A DNA stretch of 52,346 nt from Myxococcota bacterium (lineage in GTDB: Bacteria; Myxococcota_A; Polyangia; JAAYKL01): positions 1 through 52,346 of the forward strand of contig JANQET010000323.1 of assembly GCA_028278265.1 (NCBI GenBank), in the 5' to 3' direction. The notes beneath the pieces are model-generated. The model saw only the letters and a list, made by a program, of their open reading frames with translations. It was not told the DNA's origin and ran no database searches. The position numbers were made by a program, and so were the translations under genes. Below, piece by piece: positions 36,500 through 45,127 of this stretch. Each line of letters opens with the position of its first letter. Within the stretch, counting starts at the first letter, position 1.

Positions 36500-36949
36500 C
36501 TACTCAGCCGGAAATGTGGCCACTATCTTGACAACTCCTTCGATGTAGTCTTTGCGGAGCACGTAGGTAATCGATCCTTTGAGACGAAACGCCGCTTTGA
36601 GCACATCCTTCAACTCAGGGGGGTCTTTCAGACCGCTGCGCATTTTTTGATCCTCCCAGTAGTCCTTCTCCTTGGCAGCGGTCATGGCGAGGACAATCTT
36701 TCGAAAACGATTCCTCAGCTCGGGATTGCCTTTTACATGCAGCGGGATGATCTTTTGACCTCCGGGCCAGGTCTGTCGTTGTTTGAGAAAGATCTGCTTC
36801 AAATCATCCTTGGTAATCGTATCGATCGGCACAGTGGAATTGGCCACGATGAGTAGGTCCAGGGGATTTTCCGCCCGAGCCTCCCGACCGACAATGCCGA
36901 GTGCCAAGGACAGAATTAGCAGGGAGAAGATTCTCATTGATGTTGTCAT
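36500..36949 (-). CDS. Short PstS-like periplasmic protein, cassette copy A
   Basis: About 149 aa from the ATG at 36949, ten bases from GGAG; the ATG at 36958 is too close to the ribosome site but cannot be excluded. A signal peptide (FSLLILSLALGIVGREARA) is followed by LLIVANSTVPIDTITKDDLK, QIFLKQRQTWPGGQKIIPLH, DYWEDQKM and GSITYVLRKD. This is the same half-length PstS-like domain as at 31970-32443. It follows the porin with a gap of about 20 bases. A periplasmic ligand-binding or scaffold role is inferred. Confidence 0.78.
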   Translation of the reverse strand: MTTSMRIFSLLILSLALGIVGREARAENPLDLLIVANSTVPIDTITKDDLKQIFLKQRQTWPGGQKIIPLHVKGNPELRNRFRKIVLAMTAAKEKDYWEDQKMRSGLKDPPELKDVLKAAFRLKGSITYVLRKDYIEGVVKIVATFPAE

Positions 36950-36967
36950 GGTATTCATTCTCCCCGG

Positions 36968-38437
36968 CTAAAACGAGACGGCGATCTGGCCCGCGATAGA
37001 TTTGATCCCATCCCCCATCCCCTCGTGTAGGGGCTTGGTCACGCCCGCATCCAGCTTGAGCGTGATGTAGCGAGACGGTGCGAAGTTCAGTCCGCCGATA
37101 TAAAACACCGAGCGGGAAAAATCGGCCGTATCATCATATGAGGAGTACTCGAAGAGGAAGTAGGGTGTGAGGGCCATCTCTCCCAGGAGGGGGATGCGAT
37201 AGGAGAGCAAGCCGTAGGCCGCGGTGCCGATGTAGCTCGGCATGTAGATATCGGCCATGCCCGTTCCACCGGCAAAGAGCCCGACCGAGAAATCTCTGGC
37301 AGGGCTCTTCTCCATTGCGGTTCGCTGCCAGATATACTCTCCTTGGAGCTTGAAGCCGAAGATCTCAATCGTCAAATCTGTGGAGACCACGTATTCGTCG
37401 TACTTCATCATCATCGCGGTCTCGACCTTGATCGGCTCCTCGGGGGTAATTTCCGGATCCAACCCGACGACGTGCAACACCATTTTCGAATCCGAAACCT
37501 GTCCCATATAACCGTATCCGCCCAAGGCGATGTTGAAATTGTCGGCCTGATAGGTGAGCTTCAGCTTGAGCCCGACCGCCTTGTTGTCGTCGATATCCAC
37601 GATCTCGTTGATCGGACCGCGGCCATTGGAAAGGGTGATCGCGTAGTCAAGGAAAACCCGTTGGACCGGGAAAAATCGGCCAAAGACCTGTAGCCCGGTT
37701 TGCGCCGGGGTTAAGAACCCGATGGTTTGGGTGAAGGGCACCCGAGTGGTCAACCGAACAGTGGACGCGTGGTCCACGTTCCAGATGCCAAACGGGGTGA
37801 GGTAGCGACCGGCGATGACGTTAAACCAGTCCACCGGCGAGTAGGCCATGTGTGCGCGCTCGATTCTGACGCCCCCTAACTTTGATCGCTCGACCGAATA
37901 GAAATCCTGGATTTCTGTGTCGACCCGCTCAAACGCTACCCCCGGATAGTTGAAATACTCGTATTCCAGAATTTTTCCCTGGGGGGCGAAAGTGAACTTC
38001 AGCTCGACCAGGGCGCTCAATGTCTCGGTCATCTGGCTGCTCACATAGAGGTTGACATTGGAGAGGAGGAAGGTCGACCGATCGTGGACGAACAGCTTGT
38101 AGGGGCTGTTTTCTTCCATGAAGATGTTGAAAAAGGTCAAATCGAAAAAGCCGTAGACATTGAAGTATTTTTCAAATCCATCGACGTCGGCGGTCATCTC
38201 CTCCAGGGCGGCCAATTCTTGCTCCTCCAGCTGGGCTTCCAGGGCCTCGATGCGTTTCTTGTTCTCCGAGTCCCGCGCTTCGATCTCCTCTCTCATTTCC
38301 CGGCGCAGCTCTTCCTTGAGCGCTTCGATGTCGATCTCCTGCGCAGGCGTGGCCTTCTCGGTCTCGTCCTCCTGTGCTAGGGTGGTCAGGGGAAGAAAGC
38401 TGGTGCAGAGCACAATTAATAGAACGTTGTGTTTCAT
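36968..38437 (-). CDS. Coiled-coil porin-like outer-membrane protein, cassette copy A
   Basis: 489 aa with a signal peptide (LLIVLCTSFLPLTTLAQ). A Glu/Arg-rich coiled coil at about residues 30-75 (EALKEELRREMREEIEARDS) precedes a barrel domain of amphipathic strands ending GQIAVSF. Blocks shared with the copy at 32443: LSALVELKFTFAP, PVDWFNVIAGRYLTPFGIWN, TGLQVFGRFFP, LDYAITLSNGRGP. The coiled coil is charged here but Gln-rich in copy B, so the two have diverged. It is the middle gene of the cassette. Confidence 0.85.
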   Translation of the reverse strand: MKHNVLLIVLCTSFLPLTTLAQEDETEKATPAQEIDIEALKEELRREMREEIEARDSENKKRIEALEAQLEEQELAALEEMTADVDGFEKYFNVYGFFDLTFFNIFMEENSPYKLFVHDRSTFLLSNVNLYVSSQMTETLSALVELKFTFAPQGKILEYEYFNYPGVAFERVDTEIQDFYSVERSKLGGVRIERAHMAYSPVDWFNVIAGRYLTPFGIWNVDHASTVRLTTRVPFTQTIGFLTPAQTGLQVFGRFFPVQRVFLDYAITLSNGRGPINEIVDIDDNKAVGLKLKLTYQADNFNIALGGYGYMGQVSDSKMVLHVVGLDPEITPEEPIKVETAMMMKYDEYVVSTDLTIEIFGFKLQGEYIWQRTAMEKSPARDFSVGLFAGGTGMADIYMPSYIGTAAYGLLSYRIPLLGEMALTPYFLFEYSSYDDTADFSRSVFYIGGLNFAPSRYITLKLDAGVTKPLHEGMGDGIKSIAGQIAVSF

Positions 38438-38452
38438 TTCTTGGCGCCCCCT

Positions 38453-38926
38453 TTATTCACAGGTACAACCGAACCCGCCAACCAAAGTTGCGTCATCATC
38501 GGTAAGGCAGGCGATTTCCTGAGCCACCGCTTGACTGGCGGTGCAATCACAGCACTGGTAGCCGGTGGGGCAATCCGGTGCGGCGCAATCGAGCAACGTG
38601 CAATACCCGCTTCCCGTGGTGGGGTTGACGGCGCAGAAGCTCGCCTCCAACCCCGCACAAGCGCTGTCGTCCGTACACTCCGTGCCGAGCCCGTCAATTC
38701 CATCGGAATCGCTTGCGCTGTCCGAATCAACCCCGGCATCCGGAGGGGGAGATGCACAGAGGAGCGGGTTTGTCGGATCGTACACGTGTCCTTCGAGACA
38801 GCAGGACTCAATTTCCGGTACGTAGAAAAAACCGCTGGGACACCTGTCTTCGTCGTCGATCGTGCAGCTGGTGGACGCGACAATTGCAACGAGCGCGATT
38901 GACCATCCGAATAGTTGTATTCGCAT
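38453..38926 (-). CDS. Cys-rich lipoprotein, cassette copy A
   Basis: 157 aa from the ATG at 38926, with AGGAGG six bases upstream. The signal ends in a lipobox (ALVAIVASTSC). Cysteine pairs follow: DEDRCPSGFFYVPEIESCC, a short Asp-Ser stretch, GLGTECTDDSAC, SFCAVNPTTGSGYCTLLDC and CPTGYQCCDCTAS. It is clearly related to the protein at 33996-34427 and is followed after 15 bases by the porin gene. Confidence 0.77.
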   Translation of the reverse strand: MRIQLFGWSIALVAIVASTSCTIDDEDRCPSGFFYVPEIESCCLEGHVYDPTNPLLCASPPPDAGVDSDSASDSDGIDGLGTECTDDSACAGLEASFCAVNPTTGSGYCTLLDCAAPDCPTGYQCCDCTASQAVAQEIACLTDDDATLVGGFGCTCE

Positions 38927-39057
38927 CTTGCCTCCTGGATTCTGCTTGATCAGCCCCCCGTCATGTAACAATAACTATGAATAGATAATCAATCGGGTCA
39001 AGAAAACGGCACTTTGTAAAAGCTCATCGCCGTCAGTGTGTCCGGTCTCGGGGGGCA

Positions 39058-39249
39058 TTACAGGCCGTGGAGAACCCTGCGAAGAAACTGCTCGCTGGGA
39101 GGAGATTCGATGTGCATAGCCATGTGAATGTAGGAGTTCTCCATCGAACTGAATGAATGGGCCACAACATCGGGATGCCTGTTTGCGAGGACCAAGATCC
39201 AATTGAGTGAATTCCAATTGTTGAGCTCTGCCCCCTGGATCTGGACTGA
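39058..39249 (-). CDS. Possible small ORF directly behind the histidine kinase stop
   Basis: After the TAA of the histidine kinase the same frame stays open for 63 codons. The translation looks like real protein, e.g. LNWILVLANRHPDVVAHSF, then MENSYIHMAMHIESPPSEQF, ending FLRRVLHGL. A TTG in ILVLAN, or the internal ATG, are possible starts, but no good ribosome site is seen. It could be a short gene, a degraded domain, or the former end of the kinase cut off by a stop mutation. Otherwise the ~320-base gap 38927-39249 shows nothing. Confidence 0.3.
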   Translation of the reverse strand, partial: SVQIQGAELNNWNSLNWILVLANRHPDVVAHSFSSMENSYIHMAMHIESPPSEQFLRRVLHGL

Positions 39250-41589
39250 TTACTCGGCAGCAACGGGTAAGCGGATGGTGAAGCGGGTCCCCTCTCCAGG
39301 TGTGCTGGTGACCCCGATGGTTCCGTTGTGCTCTTCGATTATTTTTTGGGAAATGGACAGGCCCAGGCCGGTGCCCGATTCTTTGCCCTTGCTGGTGTAG
39401 AATGGCTCGAAGATCTGGTTCAGGTTCTCCTCGGCGATCCCACAACCGTTGTCTTCGACGATAATCTCAACCTGGCTCGGCTCGTCTTTGCACCGGCGGG
39501 TGATCAGTCGCAGCCAGGAATCCTCCTTGTCCGCTGCTTGTCCAGCGTTGATCACCAAATTGATCAGCACCTGCTCTATTTTGCCGGCGCTCATCTTCAC
39601 CGGCGGTAAATCATCGGCGGTCTCCACGTCGAAGCGCTTGACCATTTTGCGCACCTGCTTGCCGATCAGCGTCATCACGTGGTCGATCACCCCGTTGATC
39701 TGTTGAGGTGAATAGGACGGCGCCTCATCCAACCTCACGTAATTCTTGAGCTCGGAGACGATGCCAGTGATGCGCTCTGACCCATGGGCCATGTTCTCCA
39801 GCAATTTGAACAGGTCCTCGCGGAACAGCTCAAACGGCATATTCAACACCGTCAGCTTTGGGTCTTCGGCCAGATGGTGTTCCAGCATGGGTTGAATCGC
39901 GTCGATATACTTCTTGAGAATGGGCAGATTGAAATAGATGAAGTTGTTCGGATTGTTGATTTCATGGGCTACTCCGGCGATGATCTGGCCCAGGGAGGCC
40001 ATCTTCTCCGCGCGAAACATCTGCTGTTCGGTCTGCTTGCGCTTGGTCACGTCGAATGCAGTGGAGATTACCGCCTCGTCGCCGTCAACCTCGATCCGCA
40101 TGCCGGCCACCTCGAAACAGCGTCCACTTGGCTCACAGAGTTCATAGCGAAACTGGTCATCACCCCGTTCACTAGCTTCGGACCAGGCCAGCTCGGCCGC
40201 GTGGAAGGCCTCCGGGGCCAGCACGTCCTTGAGCGGCGTGTTCTCGAGCTCAACCCAGCTCCGTTGTGAGTAGTCGATAAACGCCTTGTTGGCGTAGACG
40301 ATTCGGCCCTTCTTGCTGATCGCGATATGGGCGTTGGTCGAGTTGGCCAGGGTGCGAAACTTGCGCTCAGACTCCTGCAATGCCGCACCAGCGGCCTCCC
40401 GTTCCCGGCGCAGGATGCCCATCCGGTCGCCGAGAGCGAGGGTGAGCAGAATTGCGTTGGCAGCGCAGCCCCCTTGAAAAAAGTACACTTCGAGCCACCC
40501 CATGTCTACCGGCAGGGCAAACAAGAAGATGCAGATGCTGAAAATACCCCAGGCGGCCAGATGAAAACGGGCCGCGCGAAAACCACGGCGAAGCCCCTGA
40601 ATGCCCGGTAGGATAGTCGCCAGCGGAGTGCCCAAGCCGAGCACCATGGTGAACCACATGAGAAAACCAGGACTACAGAACGGCAACAGGACCAGCCCGG
40701 CCACACCACCGGCCATGTAACCCAACAGGAGCTTGTCCAATCCGGGAAATTGCGCCTTGGTGTTCAAAAATGAGCGGGTGAATGCTCCGGAAAAGAAGAC
40801 AATTAAACTGATCATCACCACGTGGAAGTAAACCCAGGTCAAAAAGAGGGGGGTGGGAAAATAGGTGTCAAAGAAGCCGTTCTGACCCAACGTGTAGATA
40901 ACGAGCATGGTCTGATAGGCAAAACAGAGCAGGTAACTCTTGTCCCTGAGGTAGAGGAACATCACCAGGTTGATCAACACGAACAACCCCATCAACCCGT
41001 AGAACACACCGAACCAGAACAGGAGGCGCTTTCCTTCTTCCTTACTGGCCTGTGCGGTGAGAACACAAAACGTGAGATAGATGCCGCTCTCGTTCTCCAC
41101 GCGAACGTAAAAGGTCTGAGCGCCCCCGGCGTCGCTGAAATGGAGTGGTGCGACGATGGGGAAAGTGACTTCGCCGATTTCCCGGTATCCCCGTCCGATG
41201 ACCCGCCACCCGTCATCGAGGCGCGTGAAGAGCTTGAACGAGTCCATCACTCGGGTCCGGGTGTCGAGCACCCAGTGTCGGTGATCACCCCTGACGGCCG
41301 AGTTGTCGACGGTGAAGCGGAACCAGACCGCGCCACGGGGATCATTTATCGAGCCGGGTTGACCTGGCAATCGTTCGAATCGGTCGGAGAGGGGGGCGGT
41401 GGATACGTCGTCTATCGACCAATTCCGGTCCGGATCGTGCAACATCTCGATGGCGCCGTCCGGACCGTAACCATCGAGCCCCGGCTCGAGTGTGATCACG
41501 GCGTCGGCGAGTACCGGATGGGCGAACAGCCACACTGAAAACGCGATTGTGATATTGAAGTAGAGAGTACGTTTTTTAGTCGTCGTCAT
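39250..41589 (-). CDS. 7TMR-DISM sensor histidine kinase with PAS domain
   Basis: 779 aa. A signal peptide (residues 1-28) is followed by a periplasmic 7TMR-DISM extracellular domain (about 30-185; WFRFTVDN..., FYVRVENESG), then seven membrane helices (about 185-400). A PAS domain comes next (about 415-530; FRTLANSTNAHIAISKKGRI). The HisKA domain has MASLGQIIAGVAHEINNPNN with the phospho-His, and the HATPase domain has LINLVINAGQAAD (N box), VEDNGCGI and GTGLGLSISQKIIEEHNG. No response regulator is adjacent, so the partner is elsewhere. DISM domains often sense sugars or other small ligands. It is about 320 bases upstream of cassette A on the same strand, which is typical of a PBP-porin-kinase linkage. 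Confidence 0.9.
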   Translation of the reverse strand: MTTTKKRTLYFNITIAFSVWLFAHPVLADAVITLEPGLDGYGPDGAIEMLHDPDRNWSIDDVSTAPLSDRFERLPGQPGSINDPRGAVWFRFTVDNSAVRGDHRHWVLDTRTRVMDSFKLFTRLDDGWRVIGRGYREIGEVTFPIVAPLHFSDAGGAQTFYVRVENESGIYLTFCVLTAQASKEEGKRLLFWFGVFYGLMGLFVLINLVMFLYLRDKSYLLCFAYQTMLVIYTLGQNGFFDTYFPTPLFLTWVYFHVVMISLIVFFSGAFTRSFLNTKAQFPGLDKLLLGYMAGGVAGLVLLPFCSPGFLMWFTMVLGLGTPLATILPGIQGLRRGFRAARFHLAAWGIFSICIFLFALPVDMGWLEVYFFQGGCAANAILLTLALGDRMGILRREREAAGAALQESERKFRTLANSTNAHIAISKKGRIVYANKAFIDYSQRSWVELENTPLKDVLAPEAFHAAELAWSEASERGDDQFRYELCEPSGRCFEVAGMRIEVDGDEAVISTAFDVTKRKQTEQQMFRAEKMASLGQIIAGVAHEINNPNNFIYFNLPILKKYIDAIQPMLEHHLAEDPKLTVLNMPFELFREDLFKLLENMAHGSERITGIVSELKNYVRLDEAPSYSPQQINGVIDHVMTLIGKQVRKMVKRFDVETADDLPPVKMSAGKIEQVLINLVINAGQAADKEDSWLRLITRRCKDEPSQVEIIVEDNGCGIAEENLNQIFEPFYTSKGKESGTGLGLSISQKIIEEHNGTIGVTSTPGEGTRFTIRLPVAAE

Positions 41590-41846
41590 CGTGCCATCCG
41601 GCCATCTCCGGTCGCTCTCAGTCCGCAGGCCACACCTGGACTCCTATCGGTGCACTATCCTGAACCGGCCCGAACCGGCCCGTAACCCCGCTGGTTTCGC
41701 AGTGTAGTCCCTGGGGGCGGGATGATCAAACATCCGGAATTCACGGACGACTCAGGTGAAAGGCTAGCGGTACGGTAGTTTTACACTATCCTTTTTGATT
41801 CCGATTCATTATGATTCGGTGGAGCTGCACAAAAAGGAGGTTTGAC

Positions 41847-43637
41847 GTGGAAATGCGTATTACTTGGATATTGGTCATCAGTGTCGTGATTGGGAGTTGT
41901 GGAGGGGTGAACAACGTGGACACCGACGCCGGTGGTGGGGATGGGGACACCGATACGGACACCGATACCGGTGGCGACACAGATACGGGAAGCGGGGATG
42001 CGGACACCGATTCGGACGCGGACTCGGATACAGACGCTGATACGGACACGGATGCGGATGCGGATACCGATACGGATGCGGATTCGGATACCGATACGGA
42101 CGCCGATGCAGATACGGATACGGACACAGACACCGACACTGACGTGGACACGGATGCGGATACCGATACGGACACCGATACTGATACCGATTCAGACACC
42201 GATTCAGACACCGATACGGATACGGACGCGGACACCGACACGGACACCGACAGCGATACGGATTCGGACACGGACACCAGCCCGGTGGGCCGTGTTTACT
42301 ACGTGGACAAGGACAACCAGTTCGGCAATGGTGCTGACAACGACTGGCCCGGGACGATGGATCAGCCCAAGCTGAATCTGCAACACCGCTGGTTTCAACG
42401 GGATTTGGAACCCGGAGATACAGTCATAATTCGACAGGCTACTTCGTACGGAGCCGTGCGGCTCTATGACTCGAGCAGCGGTACGGTTGACGATCCGGTG
42501 GTGATCAAGGCCTGGCCCGGAGAGACCATAGTGCTCGACGCGGCAATTGTGCCCACTGAATATGCGGTGAGAATGCTCGACGGTGCGTCAAATATCGACA
42601 TACAGGGGCCGATGACCATCACGGGGCACCAATACTCCTATGAGACCCGGGAAAACAATACCAACATCAAGCTGAGCAACGCCGAAATCCACAATTGTGA
42701 AAACGGGCCGATTCTCAACGGCTTGATCGGCGGTGAGTTCAAGAATCTGTCGATCCACGACCTGTCCGTCAACGGTTTTCAGCTCGAGGGTCAGGGGAGC
42801 GCCACCAGCGGACCTCCCTGCGAGAATATTCTCATTGAAAACGTAGACGTTTACAACGTGGACGACGGCCTGCTGCCCAATGCCAGCAATGCGGACGGGT
42901 TTCACACCTATGGGGGCGAGAACATCACGTTCATCAATTGCGACACCTGGGGCAATGCGGAAGATGGCTTCGATTTGAATGCCAATGCGGTGATGGTCAA
43001 TTGTACATCTCACGACAATGCCGGTTCCGGATTGAAGGTTTGGCGGAGGTCACAGGACAGCTGGGCCGATAAGACGGTGACCGTGATCAACTCGATCTTC
43101 GCCGAGAACGGCTATTCCACGGACGCGACCAGTCCCGGAGTCAGGGTTAGCAACGGCGCCGGGCTCAATATGTATCACTCGGTGGTTTCCGGGGGGTACA
43201 AAGAGGGGATTTTCGCCCGGTTCACGATGAGCGATGTCCCGTATCAGGAGGGGGTTCCCTACCAGGCGGTCAAGGTGTACAACACTATCATCGCCAACAC
43301 GGATGACGGCGCGGGCATGCGCGCCAGTGTCCACCCGGTCCAGGGGGTGTTCCTCGAAGCGGATTACAATCTCTATTTCAATAATCCGCAGGATGTGCAG
43401 GACTTCACCATGGGCTCCAATTCGCTCACCGGCCTGGATCCACTCTTCGTCAACGTCGCCACCCAAGACTTCCACATCCAGGATGGCGGCGGGGCAGTCA
43501 ACGTGGGAACCGACCTGCTGGGGACCGACACCCTCTACGATCAATACGGCCAGCTCGATTACGACGGTGTGTCGCGCCCGGAAGCCGGGGGCATCGACAT
43601 CGGCGCCTTCGAGTGCGTGGGGTGTACGACCCCCTGA
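41847..43637 (+). CDS. Right-handed beta-helix lipoprotein with Asp-Thr linker
   Basis: About 596 aa from the GTG at 41847, six bases from AAAGGAGG; the ATG at 41853 is an alternative. Lipoprotein signal (TWILVISVVIGSC), then about 120 residues of Asp-Thr/Ala/Ser dipeptides. The C-terminal ~440 residues are a parallel beta-helix of the pectate-lyase/polysaccharidase kind: RVYYVDKDNQFGNG, PGDTVIIRQATSYG, DDPVVIKAWPGETIVLDA, repeated coils such as ITFINCDTWGNAEDGFDLNA and VMVNCTSHDNAGSGLKVW. It ends GGIDIGAFEC, the usual end of such DUF1565-like helices. A surface polysaccharide lyase or adhesin is likely; no catalytic residues can be assigned with confidence. Confidence 0.87.
   Translation: MEMRITWILVISVVIGSCGGVNNVDTDAGGGDGDTDTDTDTGGDTDTGSGDADTDSDADSDTDADTDTDADADTDTDADSDTDTDADADTDTDTDTDTDVDTDADTDTDTDTDTDSDTDSDTDTDTDADTDTDTDSDTDSDTDTSPVGRVYYVDKDNQFGNGADNDWPGTMDQPKLNLQHRWFQRDLEPGDTVIIRQATSYGAVRLYDSSSGTVDDPVVIKAWPGETIVLDAAIVPTEYAVRMLDGASNIDIQGPMTITGHQYSYETRENNTNIKLSNAEIHNCENGPILNGLIGGEFKNLSIHDLSVNGFQLEGQGSATSGPPCENILIENVDVYNVDDGLLPNASNADGFHTYGGENITFINCDTWGNAEDGFDLNANAVMVNCTSHDNAGSGLKVWRRSQDSWADKTVTVINSIFAENGYSTDATSPGVRVSNGAGLNMYHSVVSGGYKEGIFARFTMSDVPYQEGVPYQAVKVYNTIIANTDDGAGMRASVHPVQGVFLEADYNLYFNNPQDVQDFTMGSNSLTGLDPLFVNVATQDFHIQDGGGAVNVGTDLLGTDTLYDQYGQLDYDGVSRPEAGGIDIGAFECVGCTTP
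41917..42279 (+). repeat. Low-complexity Asp-Thr/Ala/Ser coding repeat (beta-helix lipoprotein linker)
   Basis: Tandem GAY-ACN/GCN/TCN hexamers, about 360 bases, encoding the linker of the beta-helix lipoprotein. Its antisense gives a spurious 163-aa Ser-Val frame. Boundaries are approximate. Confidence 0.85.
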
Positions 43638-43647
43638 TTTCTCTACC

Positions 43648-43674
43648 AGATAGAATCCCCCTATCTCCCTTTTT
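43648..43674 (+). terminator. Weak hairpin terminator after the beta-helix gene
   Basis: A six-bp stem AGATAG/CTATCT (43648-43653 and 43661-43666), then CCC and TTTTT. It is short, but positioned 11 bases behind the stop. Confidence 0.4.
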
Positions 43675-43819
43675 CAAGGTAATCTGAGCATTCCCAAACC
43701 ATAAATATGGTGACATACCGGCCCTTGTTCAGCGTCTGTAATCGATAGATGCGAATTATGAATGGATTGCCAGTGATAGTCTCGTGCTACTCAATCGGCT
43801 GGGGGGAGGAGCGATTGGA

Positions 43820-45106
43820 ATGAATGTGCACGAAGTGGCCTCAAGGGCCAAAGCCGCCTCGTTCAAAGCGGCGGCTCTAACAGATGATCTTAAGAATAGC
43901 GCGCTGCTGCGAGTGGCCGAGCTGCTCGAGGCCCATCGCGCTGAGGTGCTGTCGGCCAATGGAGCGGATCTCGCCCAGGCGCGGGAGGACCAGATTGGCG
44001 ATGTATTGCTGAAGCGCCTCGCCCTTGATGAACAGAAAATCGCCGGCATCATCGAGAGCTTGCACCATGTGGCGGAGCTGCCCAATCCGGTGGGGCGGAC
44101 AAAACTGCGCCGGGAATTGGATCAGGGGCTGGTATTGGAACAGATCACCACCCCCATCGGTGTGATCGGCGTCATCTTCGAATCCCGACCGGATGCCCTG
44201 GTGCAGATTTCGAGTCTCTGTCTCAAAACCGGAAACGCCGTGGTGCTCAAGGGGGGCTCCGAGGCGAGGAGTACCAATGAAGCGCTGCACCGGCTGATCG
44301 AGCGAGGTCTGGCCGACACCCACCCGGATTTTGCCGGGTGCGTACAGCTGCTGGGCAGCCGCGAAGAGGTCCGGGCCCTGCTCGCCCTCGACGATCAAAT
44401 CGACCTGATCATTCCCCGGGGCTCCAATGCCCTGGTCAAACAGATTAAACAAAACACCCGGATTCCGGTCCTGGGGCATGCCGACGGTATCTGTCACCTC
44501 TATGTCGATCGGGAGGCCGACTTGAAGATGGCCCGCGCGCTCACGTTCGATGCCAAATGTCAGTATCCGGCGGTTTGCAACGCCGTGGAAACCCTGTTGG
44601 TCCATCGAGATATTGCCCTTGACTTTCTCGGCGGCCTGGCGCCGGTGCTCTTCGATGTGGAATTGCGCGGAGATCGACGTGTGGCAGAGCTGATCGATGT
44701 CAGACCGGCAACCGAGGAGGATTGGCGCACCGAGTACAATGATTTGGTGCTGTCGATAAAAGTGGTCGATTCCCTGGCCGAGGCGATTGAGCACATCAAT
44801 ACCTTTGGCAGTCACCACACGGACAGTATCGTGACCGCCGATGAATCCACTGCGCGCGCATTTATGGCGGGCGTGGATTCGAGCTCGGTGATGTGGAACT
44901 GTTCGACCCGCTTTGCCGACGGATTTCGCTACGGACTGGGGGCCGAGGTGGGGATTTCGACCAACAAGATTCACGCCCGCGGCCCGGTGGGGCTGGAGGG
45001 ACTTACCTCCTACCAGTACCGCGTCATTGGCCACGGACACGTGGTTGCGGACTACGCGACCAGCAAGCGACACTTGACCCATCGGGACTTGAAGCCGGCC
45101 GGCTGA
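43820..45106 (+). CDS. proA: Glutamate-5-semialdehyde dehydrogenase (gamma-glutamyl phosphate reductase)
   Basis: 428 aa from the ATG at 43820 (GGAGGAG upstream), the normal ProA length. It reduces gamma-glutamyl phosphate to glutamate-5-semialdehyde with NADPH, the second step of proline synthesis. Family marks: N-terminal MNVHEVASRAKAAS, PIGVIGVIFESRPDALVQI, NAVVLKGGSEARSTN, the catalytic Cys in FDAKCQYPAVCNAVETLLVH, and C-terminal RFADGFRYGLGAEVGISTNK IHARGPVGLEGLTSY. It is 21 bases upstream of proB, so the two are an operon; the order proA-proB is the reverse of the common proB-proA. No proC is in the window. Confidence 0.97.
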   Translation: MNVHEVASRAKAASFKAAALTDDLKNSALLRVAELLEAHRAEVLSANGADLAQAREDQIGDVLLKRLALDEQKIAGIIESLHHVAELPNPVGRTKLRRELDQGLVLEQITTPIGVIGVIFESRPDALVQISSLCLKTGNAVVLKGGSEARSTNEALHRLIERGLADTHPDFAGCVQLLGSREEVRALLALDDQIDLIIPRGSNALVKQIKQNTRIPVLGHADGICHLYVDREADLKMARALTFDAKCQYPAVCNAVETLLVHRDIALDFLGGLAPVLFDVELRGDRRVAELIDVRPATEEDWRTEYNDLVLSIKVVDSLAEAIEHINTFGSHHTDSIVTADESTARAFMAGVDSSSVMWNCSTRFADGFRYGLGAEVGISTNKIHARGPVGLEGLTSYQYRVIGHGHVVADYATSKRHLTHRDLKPAG

Positions 45107-45127
45107 GCGGCCCGGACGGACCTCATC

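Noticed and set aside
41786-42277. Minus-strand Ser-Val repeat frame, and similar Ser-Leu or Pro-Thr frames at 15845-16288 and 16774-17525
   Set aside because: They are antisense or out-of-frame readings of the Asp-X linker repeats and not genes.
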